Of a DNA stretch of 64,000 bases, positions 54,726 through 63,939 are shown piece after piece. Every line of letters starts with the position of its first letter. Position 1 is the stretch's first letter. The stretch lies in IMG/VR virus record IMGVR_UViG_3300028864_000016, positions 62,001 through 126,000 of that record; one strand, written 5' to 3'. The position numbers and the translations under genes are program-made. Below the pieces are notes generated by a model. The model was not told the origin of the DNA. It worked only from the letters and a program-made list of their open reading frames with translations, and ran no database searches. Source of the stretch: a virus.

Positions 54726-55046
54726 TTATACAATTTTAAAATATTTATCAGCTATTGCATAAGCATTCGTCAATTCATATTCACTATATTCATCATTTAA
54801 TTCTGATGATTCTCTTTCAAATAAGGTTTTATCATAACTTCCAACTTCTAATTCATTATGTAATACTTCAATGTCATTTCTTAACTGGTCATTTTCTTTC
54901 ATTAATTCTAATTTATCGGCTTTCAACATTTCATTTTCTAGTTTGAGCCTATTCAATTCTGCTAATATCTCCATAAAGGTTGATTGTTGAAACCCTATTT
55001 TACACTCTTCTATTTCTTCTACTTTACATTCACACATATTACTCAT
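54726..55046 (-). CDS. Coiled-coil protein
   Basis: 106 residues from ATG 55046 (MSNMCECKVEEIEEC); an ATG at 55064 overlaps the GAGGGAG motif. After a short Cys-containing head, a long coiled coil (about 25-75) and an acidic tail. Unknown role. Confidence 0.55.
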   Translation of the reverse strand: MSNMCECKVEEIEECKIGFQQSTFMEILAELNRLKLENEMLKADKLELMKENDQLRNDIEVLHNELEVGSYDKTLFERESSELNDEYSEYELTNAYAIADKYFKIV

Positions 55047-55103
55047 TTTAATTCGCTCCCTCATAATTTATTTATATTAATTTATTTGCATTGAAGATTT
55101 ATA

Positions 55104-55886
55104 CTAAACATTAGTATATTTATCGTCACTTCCTTTTATTAAATTACATAAATTATCATTATTCATGTATAGTTTATAATCTTCATTAAGCCATTTATGT
55201 ATTTTATTTAATCTTACTTCATTATAGAAATCTTGTCTTATATACCAATCTTCTAATTTATCCGTACACTTACTACTATTACAAGTTTTACAACTAGGTA
55301 CACAATTGGATAAATTGTTAGCTCCATTATGGTCTACGTGTTCCCTATGAAAATCAGTATGTTTTAATTTCCCTGCAAATGTATTAAAATGTTCTTCAAT
55401 TGGCAACCCACAATAGGCACAACAATTATTGAAATATTCCTTACAAGACAACCATTCTTCTTTTGTAATTGTATGTTGTTTATTCATTTCTCGATATTCT
55501 CTATATTCTTTCAACTTGTCAGGATTATTTCTTTGCCAGTTCTTTAAGTTGCCTTTTGCGCGACTTCTTCTTGACACTTCTCTAAAATATTCTCTTTTAT
55601 CAGGGGTATATTTTCTTTTATGTTCATTTCTTTTGTATTCTAAGTAATGTTCTCTATTATCAATTTGTTGATATTTACTACTATTTCTTACATTACATTT
55701 TTTACAATAAGGGAATAAACCATCTGAACTTCCTTTGTTCTTATAAAAATGTTCAGTATCATACAATATCCATTCATCTTCATCTGGAAAATATTCATTA
55801 TGCTTACTACAATATTTATAAATAACTCCATCTATTTCTTTATGATTCTGTTCATAATATATACGGTTTTTCTCTTCTTGATTCAT
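55104..55886 (-). CDS. HNH endonuclease
   Basis: 260 residues. The HNH core near 150-205 has CAYCGLPIEEH, HTDFHREHVDHNGANNLSN and CKTCNSSK, i.e. the metal-binding Cys pairs and His-Asn-His. The N-terminal part has additional Cys pairs (FPYCKKCN) preceded by aromatic-rich sequence, as in group I intron-associated or free-standing homing enzymes. No intron is visible nearby. Confidence 0.75.
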   Translation of the reverse strand: MNQEEKNRIYYEQNHKEIDGVIYKYCSKHNEYFPDEDEWILYDTEHFYKNKGSSDGLFPYCKKCNVRNSSKYQQIDNREHYLEYKRNEHKRKYTPDKREYFREVSRRSRAKGNLKNWQRNNPDKLKEYREYREMNKQHTITKEEWLSCKEYFNNCCAYCGLPIEEHFNTFAGKLKHTDFHREHVDHNGANNLSNCVPSCKTCNSSKCTDKLEDWYIRQDFYNEVRLNKIHKWLNEDYKLYMNNDNLCNLIKGSDDKYTNV

Positions 55887-55935
55887 TTAATCACTCACTT
55901 TCTTTTATTATAAAAATTCCAATAATATTTAACTT

Positions 55936-56112
55936 TTATATTCTTTTAATTTGTTGATTATCTAATTTTGTTTCTAGTTCGTTTACCTTATTAATCAATT
56001 CATTGATTTTTTCAGTTTGTGCATTGCATACCTTGCAAGCAAGTATAATTGCTTCAGATTTATTAAACATACCTACAGAACCTATAATTTTTGTTTTTAA
56101 TTTTCCAATCAT
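55936..56112 (-). CDS. Small coiled-coil protein
   Basis: 58 residues starting MIGKLKTKIIGSVGMFNKS with AAGGAG nine bases upstream. Ends in a coiled coil (EKINELINKVNELETKL). A CKVC pair lies near the middle. It is between the ligase and HNH genes. Likely real. Confidence 0.6.
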   Translation of the reverse strand: MIGKLKTKIIGSVGMFNKSEAIILACKVCNAQTEKINELINKVNELETKLDNQQIKRI

Positions 56113-56124
56113 ATCTAATGCTCC

Positions 56125-58212
56125 TTAATTACCTTTTATTATTTGTAAGAATTCATTTTCATTTATAATTGTTATATTACTTTTACCACTTGCATTGTCA
56201 TCCATTGCTTTTTTATCTTTGCCACTCTTAGACATATCATGTCCACAAATAAGGTAGTCTAGTTTGACTTTGTATCCTGTTTCTACTATAGCTCCTAAAC
56301 TTTCAAGTAATTCTTTTAATTCTTGTTTTTTTATATTAAAGCTACCAGTCGGATACACTTTTTTGCCTTGGAAGGGCGTTTGTTGAGTTATTATTACTTC
56401 TTTAGGTTTATCTTCAATAAATGTTAATTCTATTTGTGTTAGATATCCTAATACTTCTATATTGCTTGAATCATGAAACCAGTTATAAATACTATTTGCA
56501 ACGACTTCTCCACAGTCATCCATTTTTATTAAGTCTTTAATTTTCAATTGTAATATATTATTTATTGTATCTAATGGAGTTTCACCTTTTACAAATTCAA
56601 CTAAAGTTTGTGCAGTTTTAATTCCTACATTCGCTATACCTAATGCAAATATAAAGCTAGGTAATTTACATTTTTTAGATTCTTCTATAGCTTTGATTAG
56701 TTTATTATATGAAGGTAATTGAAATCCTTCTTGTTTAAGTATTAGTTCTTTATTATTATCTTTCTTTAGAATATAAATATCTGCTATTGATTTTAATATA
56801 CCTAATTCAATAAATTTTTCAATTGTCTTTTCTGATAAACCTACTATATTCATGGCTTGTCTAGAACAATAGTGGTCAATAGATTTTGATAGTTGTGATT
56901 TACAACTCATAGTATTTGTACAATATACATATCGAGTTTTATTATCTTGTCTTATTTCTGTATCAGCACCACAAGAAGGACATTTGCTAGGTGGTATAAT
57001 ATCTTCAACATCTAAATTATTTAAACTTTCTTCAACTACTCCCATAACTTCTGGAATTACATCATTACTTCTTCTTATGAAAATTTCAGAATTAATCTTA
57101 ACTACTTTTCTTTCAATATCATCTAAATTATTTAAAGTAGCACGTTTTACTGTTGTTCCTCCTAATTCTACTGGTTCTAATAATCCTGTTGGTACAGTCT
57201 TTCCTTGTCTACTAGTATTCCATTCAACTCCTATTAGCTTGGTTGTAGTTTCTTCTGCTTCATATTTATAAGCCAACGAAAACTTAGGAAATTTAATTGT
57301 GTAACCCATAGCTTGTTGTGTCATTAAATCATTTATAGTTATTACCGACCCATCAATGTCATAAGCTAGATATGGTCTTTCTTTCTCTATATTATTGATA
57401 GCTTGAATAACTTCTTCATATGTATTACAAATATCATAGTCTGCAACGGGAAGCCCTCTAAATTTTATATAATCTAATTGTTCTTGATAAGTTTTAAAAC
57501 AACCGAATCCAATTTCATCATTAATTTCATTTATATTATAAAAATATATGATTGGTTTTCTTTTGGCAGTTTCCGATACGTCTAAATTTCTTAATGCTCC
57601 AGCTATACCATTTCTTAAATTTTTAAGTGGAGTTTGTGCAGTTTTGTTATATTCTTCAAATGATTTTTTAGTCATTAATTCTTCACCATGAAATGATATA
57701 TCTTCTATTCTATTATCATTATGATTTAATTCTAATGGTAAATTTATAGTAGTTTTAACTTGTTTTGTAAAGTCGTCTCCAATTATACCTGTTCCCCTGC
57801 TAGATGCTTGTTCATAACTATCTTTTACATATTTTGTTTTAACAGTTAAACCATCAAATTTCTTGAGTACAAGATATTTTGGTTGTGGTAATTTTATATT
57901 ATGTGTTTTGTTATACTCCTTAACAAAGTTTTCACAAATAATCAACCATTGTCTTACTTCTTCTAAGGACTGTCTTTTATCCAATGACCATAGTTTATTT
58001 TTATGTTGTACTTTTTCAAACCCTTTTAAAGTTTCACTACCAATTTTTTGTGAAGGACTATTTGGTAATATAACTCCTGTTTCTTTTTCTAGTTTTAATA
58101 ATTTAGAATATTCTTCATCCCATAGTTTATCACTTACAGGTGCATTTCCTAATGTATAATACTCATAATTCCATCTATTTAGCTTATTTACTAATTCTTT
58201 TATATCTTCCAT
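56125..58212 (-). CDS. ligA: NAD+-dependent DNA ligase
   Basis: 695 residues, the usual LigA length. Domain Ia (YEYYTLGNAPVSDKLWDEEY), adenylation motif KFDG with catalytic Lys118, RGTGIIGDDFT, an OB domain (EPVELGGTTVKRATLNN), the zinc ribbon CPSCGAD with CTNTMSC, HhH repeats (ALGIANVGIKTAQ) and a C-terminal BRCT domain (about 615-690). The Glu normally two residues before the catalytic Lys is Leu here, and RGDG is RGTG, so substrate contacts may differ. It seals nicks during phage replication. Host-type ligase in a phage supports a large genome. Confidence 0.88.
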   Translation of the reverse strand: MEDIKELVNKLNRWNYEYYTLGNAPVSDKLWDEEYSKLLKLEKETGVILPNSPSQKIGSETLKGFEKVQHKNKLWSLDKRQSLEEVRQWLIICENFVKEYNKTHNIKLPQPKYLVLKKFDGLTVKTKYVKDSYEQASSRGTGIIGDDFTKQVKTTINLPLELNHNDNRIEDISFHGEELMTKKSFEEYNKTAQTPLKNLRNGIAGALRNLDVSETAKRKPIIYFYNINEINDEIGFGCFKTYQEQLDYIKFRGLPVADYDICNTYEEVIQAINNIEKERPYLAYDIDGSVITINDLMTQQAMGYTIKFPKFSLAYKYEAEETTTKLIGVEWNTSRQGKTVPTGLLEPVELGGTTVKRATLNNLDDIERKVVKINSEIFIRRSNDVIPEVMGVVEESLNNLDVEDIIPPSKCPSCGADTEIRQDNKTRYVYCTNTMSCKSQLSKSIDHYCSRQAMNIVGLSEKTIEKFIELGILKSIADIYILKKDNNKELILKQEGFQLPSYNKLIKAIEESKKCKLPSFIFALGIANVGIKTAQTLVEFVKGETPLDTINNILQLKIKDLIKMDDCGEVVANSIYNWFHDSSNIEVLGYLTQIELTFIEDKPKEVIITQQTPFQGKKVYPTGSFNIKKQELKELLESLGAIVETGYKVKLDYLICGHDMSKSGKDKKAMDDNASGKSNITIINENEFLQIIKGN

Positions 58213-58244
58213 TTCATATCTCCTTTATTTATATTAATTTGTTA

Positions 58245-58397
58245 TTAAATAGCTTCTTTTAATTCACATTTACTATTTTCTTGCCTATTATAAGCTTTGG
58301 TCATTTCAGCATACTCTATTGAATAACTCCAATCATTATAATCTCCTTCTTTTTCACAACCTAATTCACCAGTATTATTGAATTCATTCTTTAACAT
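58245..58397 (-). CDS. Small acidic 50-residue protein
   Basis: Starts MLKNEFNNTGELGCEKE with AAGGAG upstream; continues WSYSIEYAEMTKAYNRQE. Fits between ligase and methyltransferase genes with an AATAAATTAA copy ahead of it. Unknown role. Confidence 0.55.
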   Translation of the reverse strand: MLKNEFNNTGELGCEKEGDYNDWSYSIEYAEMTKAYNRQENSKCELKEAI

Positions 58398-58534
58398 AAC
58401 ATTCACTCCTTATTTAATTTATTAATATTTATGTAATTTACTCTGGGAAGTTTGTCCTATTTACCTTAACTCTTCCTTTAAATTAATAATACTACTTTAT
58501 GGATAAACTGTCAATGCCTATTTCTATTAATTTA

Positions 58535-60130
58535 TTAATTTAATTGTAAGGAAATATATTGACCTGTATTGGTGGCAACTAACTCATCATATTCAAAAGG
58601 TTTAAATCCAAATTCTTTTACTAAATCTTTTTCTTTGTCAGACATATTATTATATCTTTTAGCCATAAAATCATCGGGCAACCAATTTTTACCCTTTCCA
58701 GCTAAGATATTAAATTGCTTTAATAAATTTTCATCTTTATACTTTATATGTATTGTCCCTTTTTGATAAACATCGAGATAAAAGAATTCCCCATCTATAT
58801 TCTTTTCACAAGATTGTATCTTTTTTCTTATCACATCAGTATCTAATATAAATTTCTTCCCTGTTAAATTATTAAATATTATAGTTAAATCTTTTAATAC
58901 ATCTGGAACGCATTGATATGAATATTCTAAATAACAAGGTATTATATTTTTACCTTTTATCATATAAGCATTGTTTGTCTTCCAGCCACTATACATATGT
59001 ATATTTTTATTCCATGAGGCATAGGAATAACTATATTTACTAGTTAATTTATCAAATACTTCTGCAACAGTCTGCTCATAAGATTTTGGAATAGAACTCA
59101 TAATGTTTTCATAAAAATATCTACAATTTTCTATCGTAAAAGGTATGTCTGCTTGTCGCTCCATATTATACGAAAAATCATTTTTTAACTTAGATGGAAG
59201 TTTTGACTTAAAATCTGTTTCGTTTATAAATTTCTCCCAGTATTCTAGTGTCAATTGTGATATATAATCATTAATTTTAATATGTGTTTTTGGTAATGTC
59301 TCGCTACACATTATTCCTATTTCTTGCTTTATACTTAAACCTTGAAATAAATATTTAATACGTTCTCTTTCTTCATATATTTTTATTATTGAATTCTTAC
59401 AAATATTAAACTCTAATAAAAGTTGTTGCAATTTATTCATTTTAGGAATAACAGACTTAAAACTATAATCTGAGTCAATATTTACATTTTCTCTTTTGAA
59501 TTCTTGTTCAAACATTGTTTCAGTATTTTTCATTGGTATTTTTAAATATATTAATGCAATTTCAACATCGGTTTTTCTTTCTGCATAAATAAACGCTTCT
59601 TGTATATATTCTATATCTGCATTATATTCTCTTAATTTATTTGACAACTCTATTCTTTCTTTAGAATAAGGATTTTTAATCGTTTCTGCATTTATTATAC
59701 AAAGTATCTTACCACCTATTCTTTCTTGAATACATATTGATTTTAATAAATGTTTTGCTCCATTACTAAAAGGAACGTTTTGAATTATTAAGTCATAAAA
59801 TCTTGGTGGATCAAAAGTTAAATAGTCATTCCATATAATATTATAATTTTGTCCTCTTAACAAACTATTTAATGTTTTGTCATATTCTATAACATCAAAT
59901 TTTATATATTTATCTGTATTTGTTTCTATATTGCTATATTTTGTGTTATATTTGTTTCTATCTTTTAAATAGTATTCTTTATAGGCATTAACAATATCCC
60001 CCTTTCCACACTCTGGTTCTAATATGTATTTACATTTATTAAGTCCATAGTTATCAGATTGTAACTTATCTAGCATTTTGAAAACAAGTTCTTTTGGAGT
60101 CGGATAAAAATCTTGAGTATCATTAAACAT
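58535..60130 (-). CDS. DUF4942-type DNA methyltransferase-like protein
   Basis: 531 residues. N-terminal SAM-binding domain: FYPTPKELVFKML, motif I ILEPECGKGDIV, motif IV QNVPFSNG (canonical NPPF changed to NVPF). The C-terminal 300 residues resemble the DUF4942 region found in plasmid and phage methyltransferases. Role may be adenine methylation of phage DNA to avoid host restriction; the motif IV change leaves activity uncertain. Confidence 0.7.
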   Translation of the reverse strand: MFNDTQDFYPTPKELVFKMLDKLQSDNYGLNKCKYILEPECGKGDIVNAYKEYYLKDRNKYNTKYSNIETNTDKYIKFDVIEYDKTLNSLLRGQNYNIIWNDYLTFDPPRFYDLIIQNVPFSNGAKHLLKSICIQERIGGKILCIINAETIKNPYSKERIELSNKLREYNADIEYIQEAFIYAERKTDVEIALIYLKIPMKNTETMFEQEFKRENVNIDSDYSFKSVIPKMNKLQQLLLEFNICKNSIIKIYEERERIKYLFQGLSIKQEIGIMCSETLPKTHIKINDYISQLTLEYWEKFINETDFKSKLPSKLKNDFSYNMERQADIPFTIENCRYFYENIMSSIPKSYEQTVAEVFDKLTSKYSYSYASWNKNIHMYSGWKTNNAYMIKGKNIIPCYLEYSYQCVPDVLKDLTIIFNNLTGKKFILDTDVIRKKIQSCEKNIDGEFFYLDVYQKGTIHIKYKDENLLKQFNILAGKGKNWLPDDFMAKRYNNMSDKEKDLVKEFGFKPFEYDELVATNTGQYISLQLN

Positions 60131-60250
60131 CTTTTAACAATCCTTTCATATTTATTTATATAATTTGTTATTTAACTTTCTATATCATCTTACCACTAGT
60201 TCCAAATTAATGCAATAGATATATGGAACTATTTTAATTTATTCCCATAT

Positions 60251-60279
60251 AAAAAGAAGCAGTTTTTGTTACTGCTTCT
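60251..60279 (-). terminator. Terminator of the DUF4230-like gene
   Basis: Leftward AGAAGCAGT (60279-60271) pairs with ACTGCTTCT (60263-60255), then a T-run. Confidence 0.8.
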
Positions 60280-60295
60280 AAAGATAAATATGTAT

Positions 60296-61012
60296 TTATT
60301 TGATTATTTGAATGTCAGACTGCTGAACAACATCGAAATCACTTATATCAAAATGAATTGAAGTATCCTTTCCAACAACACCTTGCAATAAGTCTTTTAT
60401 ATCTCCTTGAGTGTTCTCTAATGCTTTATACCGTAAATCTTCATTGGAAAGGACTGAATTGTAAGCTAATTGCCTAACTCTGTAATTTATATTATTAATT
60501 TCAGTAGGAGTAAATTTACTTGTTAACCACCCTATCCTTTCTTTACTTTGTACACTTGATAACTCGCATTTGGTTAATGAAAGTCTATTGGGACTAAGTT
60601 TAATATTTATAGTGTTGTTGTAAATATGTATTGGGATATCTTTTAATGAATAAGAATACATAAAATCAAATTGCGATTCAACACTAATATCTTTACTATT
60701 CCATTCCGATAATTTAGTTCTTAGCCATGTAATATTTGGGTCATTGCTTGATAGATTGTTGTTACTAAAAGTAGCATTTGTGTTGGTTGTACCACTTAGA
60801 CAATTTAAACTATTCTCTAAATTTAATTTATCAATAACAATTTGTTTATCAATAACTTTGAAGGTTCGCTCTTGCTTATTTTGATTATTTAAATTTTGTT
60901 GAACTTTAAGTTGTTGGTTGCTTTTATTATATAGGTTGTTAGTAAATATACTCAGAATACTAAGACTTATGAGTAATCCTGCAATAATAAACTTGATTAA
61001 CTTATTCTTCAT
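60296..61012 (-). CDS. Membrane-anchored DUF4230-like protein
   Basis: 238 residues from ATG 61012, overlapping the end of the upstream membrane gene. An N-terminal membrane helix (about 5-24), a Gln/Asn-rich linker, then an extracytoplasmic domain with IPIHIYNNTINIKLSP and RVRQLAYNSVLSNEDLRYKA, a pattern like DUF4230. The pair may act together at the membrane; function unknown. Confidence 0.6.
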   Translation of the reverse strand: MKNKLIKFIIAGLLISLSILSIFTNNLYNKSNQQLKVQQNLNNQNKQERTFKVIDKQIVIDKLNLENSLNCLSGTTNTNATFSNNNLSSNDPNITWLRTKLSEWNSKDISVESQFDFMYSYSLKDIPIHIYNNTINIKLSPNRLSLTKCELSSVQSKERIGWLTSKFTPTEINNINYRVRQLAYNSVLSNEDLRYKALENTQGDIKDLLQGVVGKDTSIHFDISDFDVVQQSDIQIIK

Positions 61013-61346
61013 CTTCTTCAACCTCATCATTTGTATTGCTTAAGTATCTTACCATTTCGTCTCTAGCCTTTATAATGAGTTGCTTATCATCTTCAGTTAA
61101 ATCTTTCATTTTTAAAAATTTATTATATTGTCTTTTAACCCAAAATATATCTATTTTATTTTTAATTGTTGGGATTAAAAAGTTATCAATGTAAATTATG
61201 AAATCTATAGCAATTCCAAACATTAATACTAAGTAATAATAAAGCATTAATATTCCACTGTTTTTAGTATGTAAATTTTGTCCTATGAGGTAAACTATCG
61301 CGCCTAATAATTGGTAGATTAATATTGAATATAACATTATTAACAT
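61002..61346 (-). CDS. Two-span membrane protein
   Basis: 114 residues with membrane segments at about 2-22 and 32-52 and a charged cytoplasmic C-terminus ending in an acidic tail. Its stop overlaps the start of the DUF4230-like gene, so the two are coupled. Confidence 0.6.
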   Translation of the reverse strand: MLIMLYSILIYQLLGAIVYLIGQNLHTKNSGILMLYYYLVLMFGIAIDFIIYIDNFLIPTIKNKIDIFWVKRQYNKFLKMKDLTEDDKQLIIKARDEMVRYLSNTNDEVEEDEE

Positions 61347-61495
61347 TTTAATACACTTCCTTTATTTAATTTATTATCACCTACTTTCTATACTTTTGTT
61401 TTTGGGAAGGTAGAAATAAATCTACCTTATTTAATTTTTACTTACTTTTCCATAGCTTTAAAACTTGATTCCGAATCAGTTTACATTATTGTCAC

Positions 61496-62038
61496 CTACT
61501 TTATTTTATTTATATATTCATCTGTAATTACTTTTGCAAATCTACCAAATGCACTAACTTCTTGCAATGTTAAATCTACTGTTTTTAAATTATTTTTATC
61601 TGAAATTTTATAATATGATGGAAGATTCACATACTCACCTAAATTAACATCATTTTTATCTAATACTACCCAAGAGTTTTTATTTTCTGTATTTATTTTA
61701 AATAAAGTATATGGTTTTTTCTCATGTTCTATATAAACCATACATTTATTTAAAGTTTCTGAATTCAAATCAGATTCATATTTTCCACTTAATAATTTAG
61801 TAATTTCCATAATATTATCTGAATTAATGTTTTCTATAGGAATAATTTTATCCATAAAATCTAGTGTAGAATTAGTAATGTTTGCAGTTCCAACATGTGC
61901 TATGTCAGATAATAAATCTCCATATACAACATAGCAATAGCAACTGTTAGATAAAACTTTAATGAGAATATCTCCAGTTTTTATTCCTCTTTGTCTTAAT
62001 TCTTTTTGAGTAATTGATTTTAAATTTGTAATATTCAT
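61496..62038 (-). CDS. Hypothetical early protein
   Basis: 180 residues from ATG 62038, nine bases after GGAGAG; an ATG six bases earlier is too close. N-terminus LKSITQKELRQRGIKTGDIL, then beta-rich sections (CYCYVVYGDLLSDIA, LFKINTENKNSWVVLD). No known domain. Confidence 0.55.
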   Translation of the reverse strand: MNITNLKSITQKELRQRGIKTGDILIKVLSNSCYCYVVYGDLLSDIAHVGTANITNSTLDFMDKIIPIENINSDNIMEITKLLSGKYESDLNSETLNKCMVYIEHEKKPYTLFKINTENKNSWVVLDKNDVNLGEYVNLPSYYKISDKNNLKTVDLTLQEVSAFGRFAKVITDEYINKIK

Positions 62039-62124
62039 ATTCATTCTCTCCTTTAATATTTTTATATTATTTTAATTTATTGCATCATTTTAAAAGTATG
62101 ATTTTAACTGAGTATTGGGAAATC

Positions 62125-62142
62125 GAGGCTAGTGATAGCCTC
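62125..62142. terminator. Hairpin between dUTPase and the next gene
   Basis: GAGGCTA (62125-62131) and TAGCCTC (62136-62142) with a four-base GTGA loop. T-rich sequence on the rightward side only, so a weak terminator or an RNA stabiliser for the leftward dut mRNA. Confidence 0.5.
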
Positions 62143-62174
62143 ATTCTTAAATCTAGTTTTTTGGTATTTTCTGA

Positions 62175-62666
62175 TTATTTTGTTCCAGAACTTCCAAATC
62201 CCTTTTCATTTCTTTCACTTTCATCTAGTTCATCTACAACAATTACTTCATCAGTTGATATATAACCTATAACCATTTGTGCTAACTTTGTTTTAGCAGG
62301 GATGTCAACTTCATAATCTTCTTGATTATAGACTATGATTCCTATATCTCCTCTATAATTGGAATCTAAAGTTCCTAATTGTACTCTTAAATATGGTGAG
62401 CATTCTGTATAAGTAGGTGGCATTTCAGTAGGAGGATACATAGTACCAAAACATCCACTACATCCTTTTAATGTAATCCCACTTCTAGGTCTTATAGTTG
62501 CTTCTTGATTAGTTTCTAATTGTACTGATATTCCTGTAGGTATTACAATTGTTTGATTGGGTTGTATTGTCGCTTCATTTAAGGTAAATAAATCAAAACC
62601 AGCATCGCCTACTTTACCTTTGCATGGAATTATTGCATTTTCATTTAATTTTTTAAATTTTATCAT
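62175..62666 (-). CDS. dut: dUTP pyrophosphatase (trimeric dUTPase)
   Basis: 163 residues from ATG 62666 after AAGGAGAGA; an upstream TTG at 62684 lies on the ribosome site itself. Motifs I GDAGFDLF, II RPRSGIT, III LDSNYRGDIGIIVYN, IV KLAQMVI and V ERNEKGFGSSGT are all present. It converts dUTP to dUMP, keeping uracil out of DNA and feeding dTMP synthesis, consistent with the ThyX-like neighbour. Confidence 0.9.
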   Translation of the reverse strand: MIKFKKLNENAIIPCKGKVGDAGFDLFTLNEATIQPNQTIVIPTGISVQLETNQEATIRPRSGITLKGCSGCFGTMYPPTEMPPTYTECSPYLRVQLGTLDSNYRGDIGIIVYNQEDYEVDIPAKTKLAQMVIGYISTDEVIVVDELDESERNEKGFGSSGTK

Positions 62667-62763
62667 TATATATCTCTCCTTCAAATTCTTATTATTTTAT
62701 ATTTTTAATTTATTTCGTTTTAGCAACTGCACTTGTGAATAAGTGTGTCGGTCAAGTTGATAA

Positions 62764-62943
62764 TTATCTTAAATCATCTAAAGCATTTTCAATAACGTAT
62801 AATTTATCATCAATAGTATTTGATAAGTCTTGTATTTGTTCTATTAATTTTTGTGATTCTTCTAAATCAACATAGTCACCATTTAGAATATTTGACAAGC
62901 TATTTATCTTATCATCTAATTCGCTAATTAATTTTGTTCTCAT
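62764..62943 (-). CDS. Small helical 59-residue protein
   Basis: Starts MRTKLISELDDKINSLSNIL with AAGGAG upstream, entirely helical and acidic, ending NALDDLR. Looks like a small coiled-coil early protein. Good codon usage and ribosome site. Confidence 0.6.
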   Translation of the reverse strand: MRTKLISELDDKINSLSNILNGDYVDLEESQKLIEQIQDLSNTIDDKLYVIENALDDLR

Positions 62944-62999
62944 TTTAATATCTCCTTTATAATTTATTTAACAGTTGATAAATTGTAGTATTTAACAAC

Positions 63000-63218
63000 T
63001 TATCTCACATCAAATTCAATCATCATTTCATGTATAATAGCTAATCTATGTGATGTACTTTCCCAATCATCAGTTATACAAAAATGATATTTGATTGCAT
63101 TTAATTGTTCTTTTATTAATTCTTTTTGTTCTTTAGACAAGTTCAAATTTTCTCTAAACTCTTTAATAGAACAACCTTTATATTTACTTTTTAATTCTTT
63201 TAACTCATCTGTATCCAA
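63000..63218 (-). CDS. Small hypothetical early protein
   Basis: 72 residues from TTG 63218 after AAAGGAGG. Helical, with CSIKEFRENLNLSKEQK near the start and SHRLAIIHEMMIEFDVR at the end. No named domain. Confidence 0.55.
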   Translation of the reverse strand: MDTDELKELKSKYKGCSIKEFRENLNLSKEQKELIKEQLNAIKYHFCITDDWESTSHRLAIIHEMMIEFDVR

Positions 63219-63297
63219 TAAACTACCTCCTTTAACTTGGTATAAAATATCTGTTTTAATAACTCTGTAAGTGTCTTATATCCTTATTCTTAAATTA

Positions 63298-63939
63298 CTA
63301 TTTCTTGATATAATATAGCAATAATCCACCTAATACATTAGATATTGTTACTATCACTAATGATATAATTACATTTATAATATTTAAATTCATTCCACTA
63401 CAAAATCCTAAAGTATAATAAGTCATATCTGCAATACTGTGATTAAATCCACATATTACAAACACAGTGATAAAGAATCCACTTATTAAATGATTACTAT
63501 ACATTTTGTAATTAGCTACTGCACAACATACAAGAAAATTACATACAATACCACCAATGATTAATTGTATTGGATTAAGTGCTAATTTAGTATTTACTAT
63601 TTGTTCTACATTTGGATGTAATACTTGAAATAATGCTATAGTCGTTATTACTGATCCTATTAAATTTCCAATCCAAGTTTTAGTTAATGTTTTAATATAT
63701 TCTTTAATTGATATATTACTTTTTGAAAAATATTGTTGTGTATATGTATCTGTTTTTAAACTTAATACTTGTCCAGTAAATAAATCGAATCCAAAAATCA
63801 TAACTAAACTTAAACCTAAATAGAACATAATACTTGCTATAAATGGACTATTTGTCTTTTGTAATGTTATTAAGTAAGCAAATGTACCTAATGATATAGA
63901 AACACCTGCCATTATAGAATTTTTATACTTACTTATCAT
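63298..63939 (-). CDS. Formate/nitrite transporter (FNT) family channel
   Basis: 213 residues with six membrane segments. Family signatures: GVSISLGTFAYL (first segment), FGFDLFTGQVLSL (the second-segment break), NFLVCCAVANYK, and VICGFNHSIADM carrying the central pore His167. FNT proteins are pentameric channels for formate, nitrite, hydrosulfide or lactate. It is shorter than bacterial members of about 260-290 residues, mainly from short termini and loops. Its start overlaps the upstream coding end by 11 bases, so it belongs to this leftward operon. Such a channel in a phage is rare. Confidence 0.8.
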   Translation of the reverse strand: MISKYKNSIMAGVSISLGTFAYLITLQKTNSPFIASIMFYLGLSLVMIFGFDLFTGQVLSLKTDTYTQQYFSKSNISIKEYIKTLTKTWIGNLIGSVITTIALFQVLHPNVEQIVNTKLALNPIQLIIGGIVCNFLVCCAVANYKMYSNHLISGFFITVFVICGFNHSIADMTYYTLGFCSGMNLNIINVIISLVIVTISNVLGGLLLYYIKK

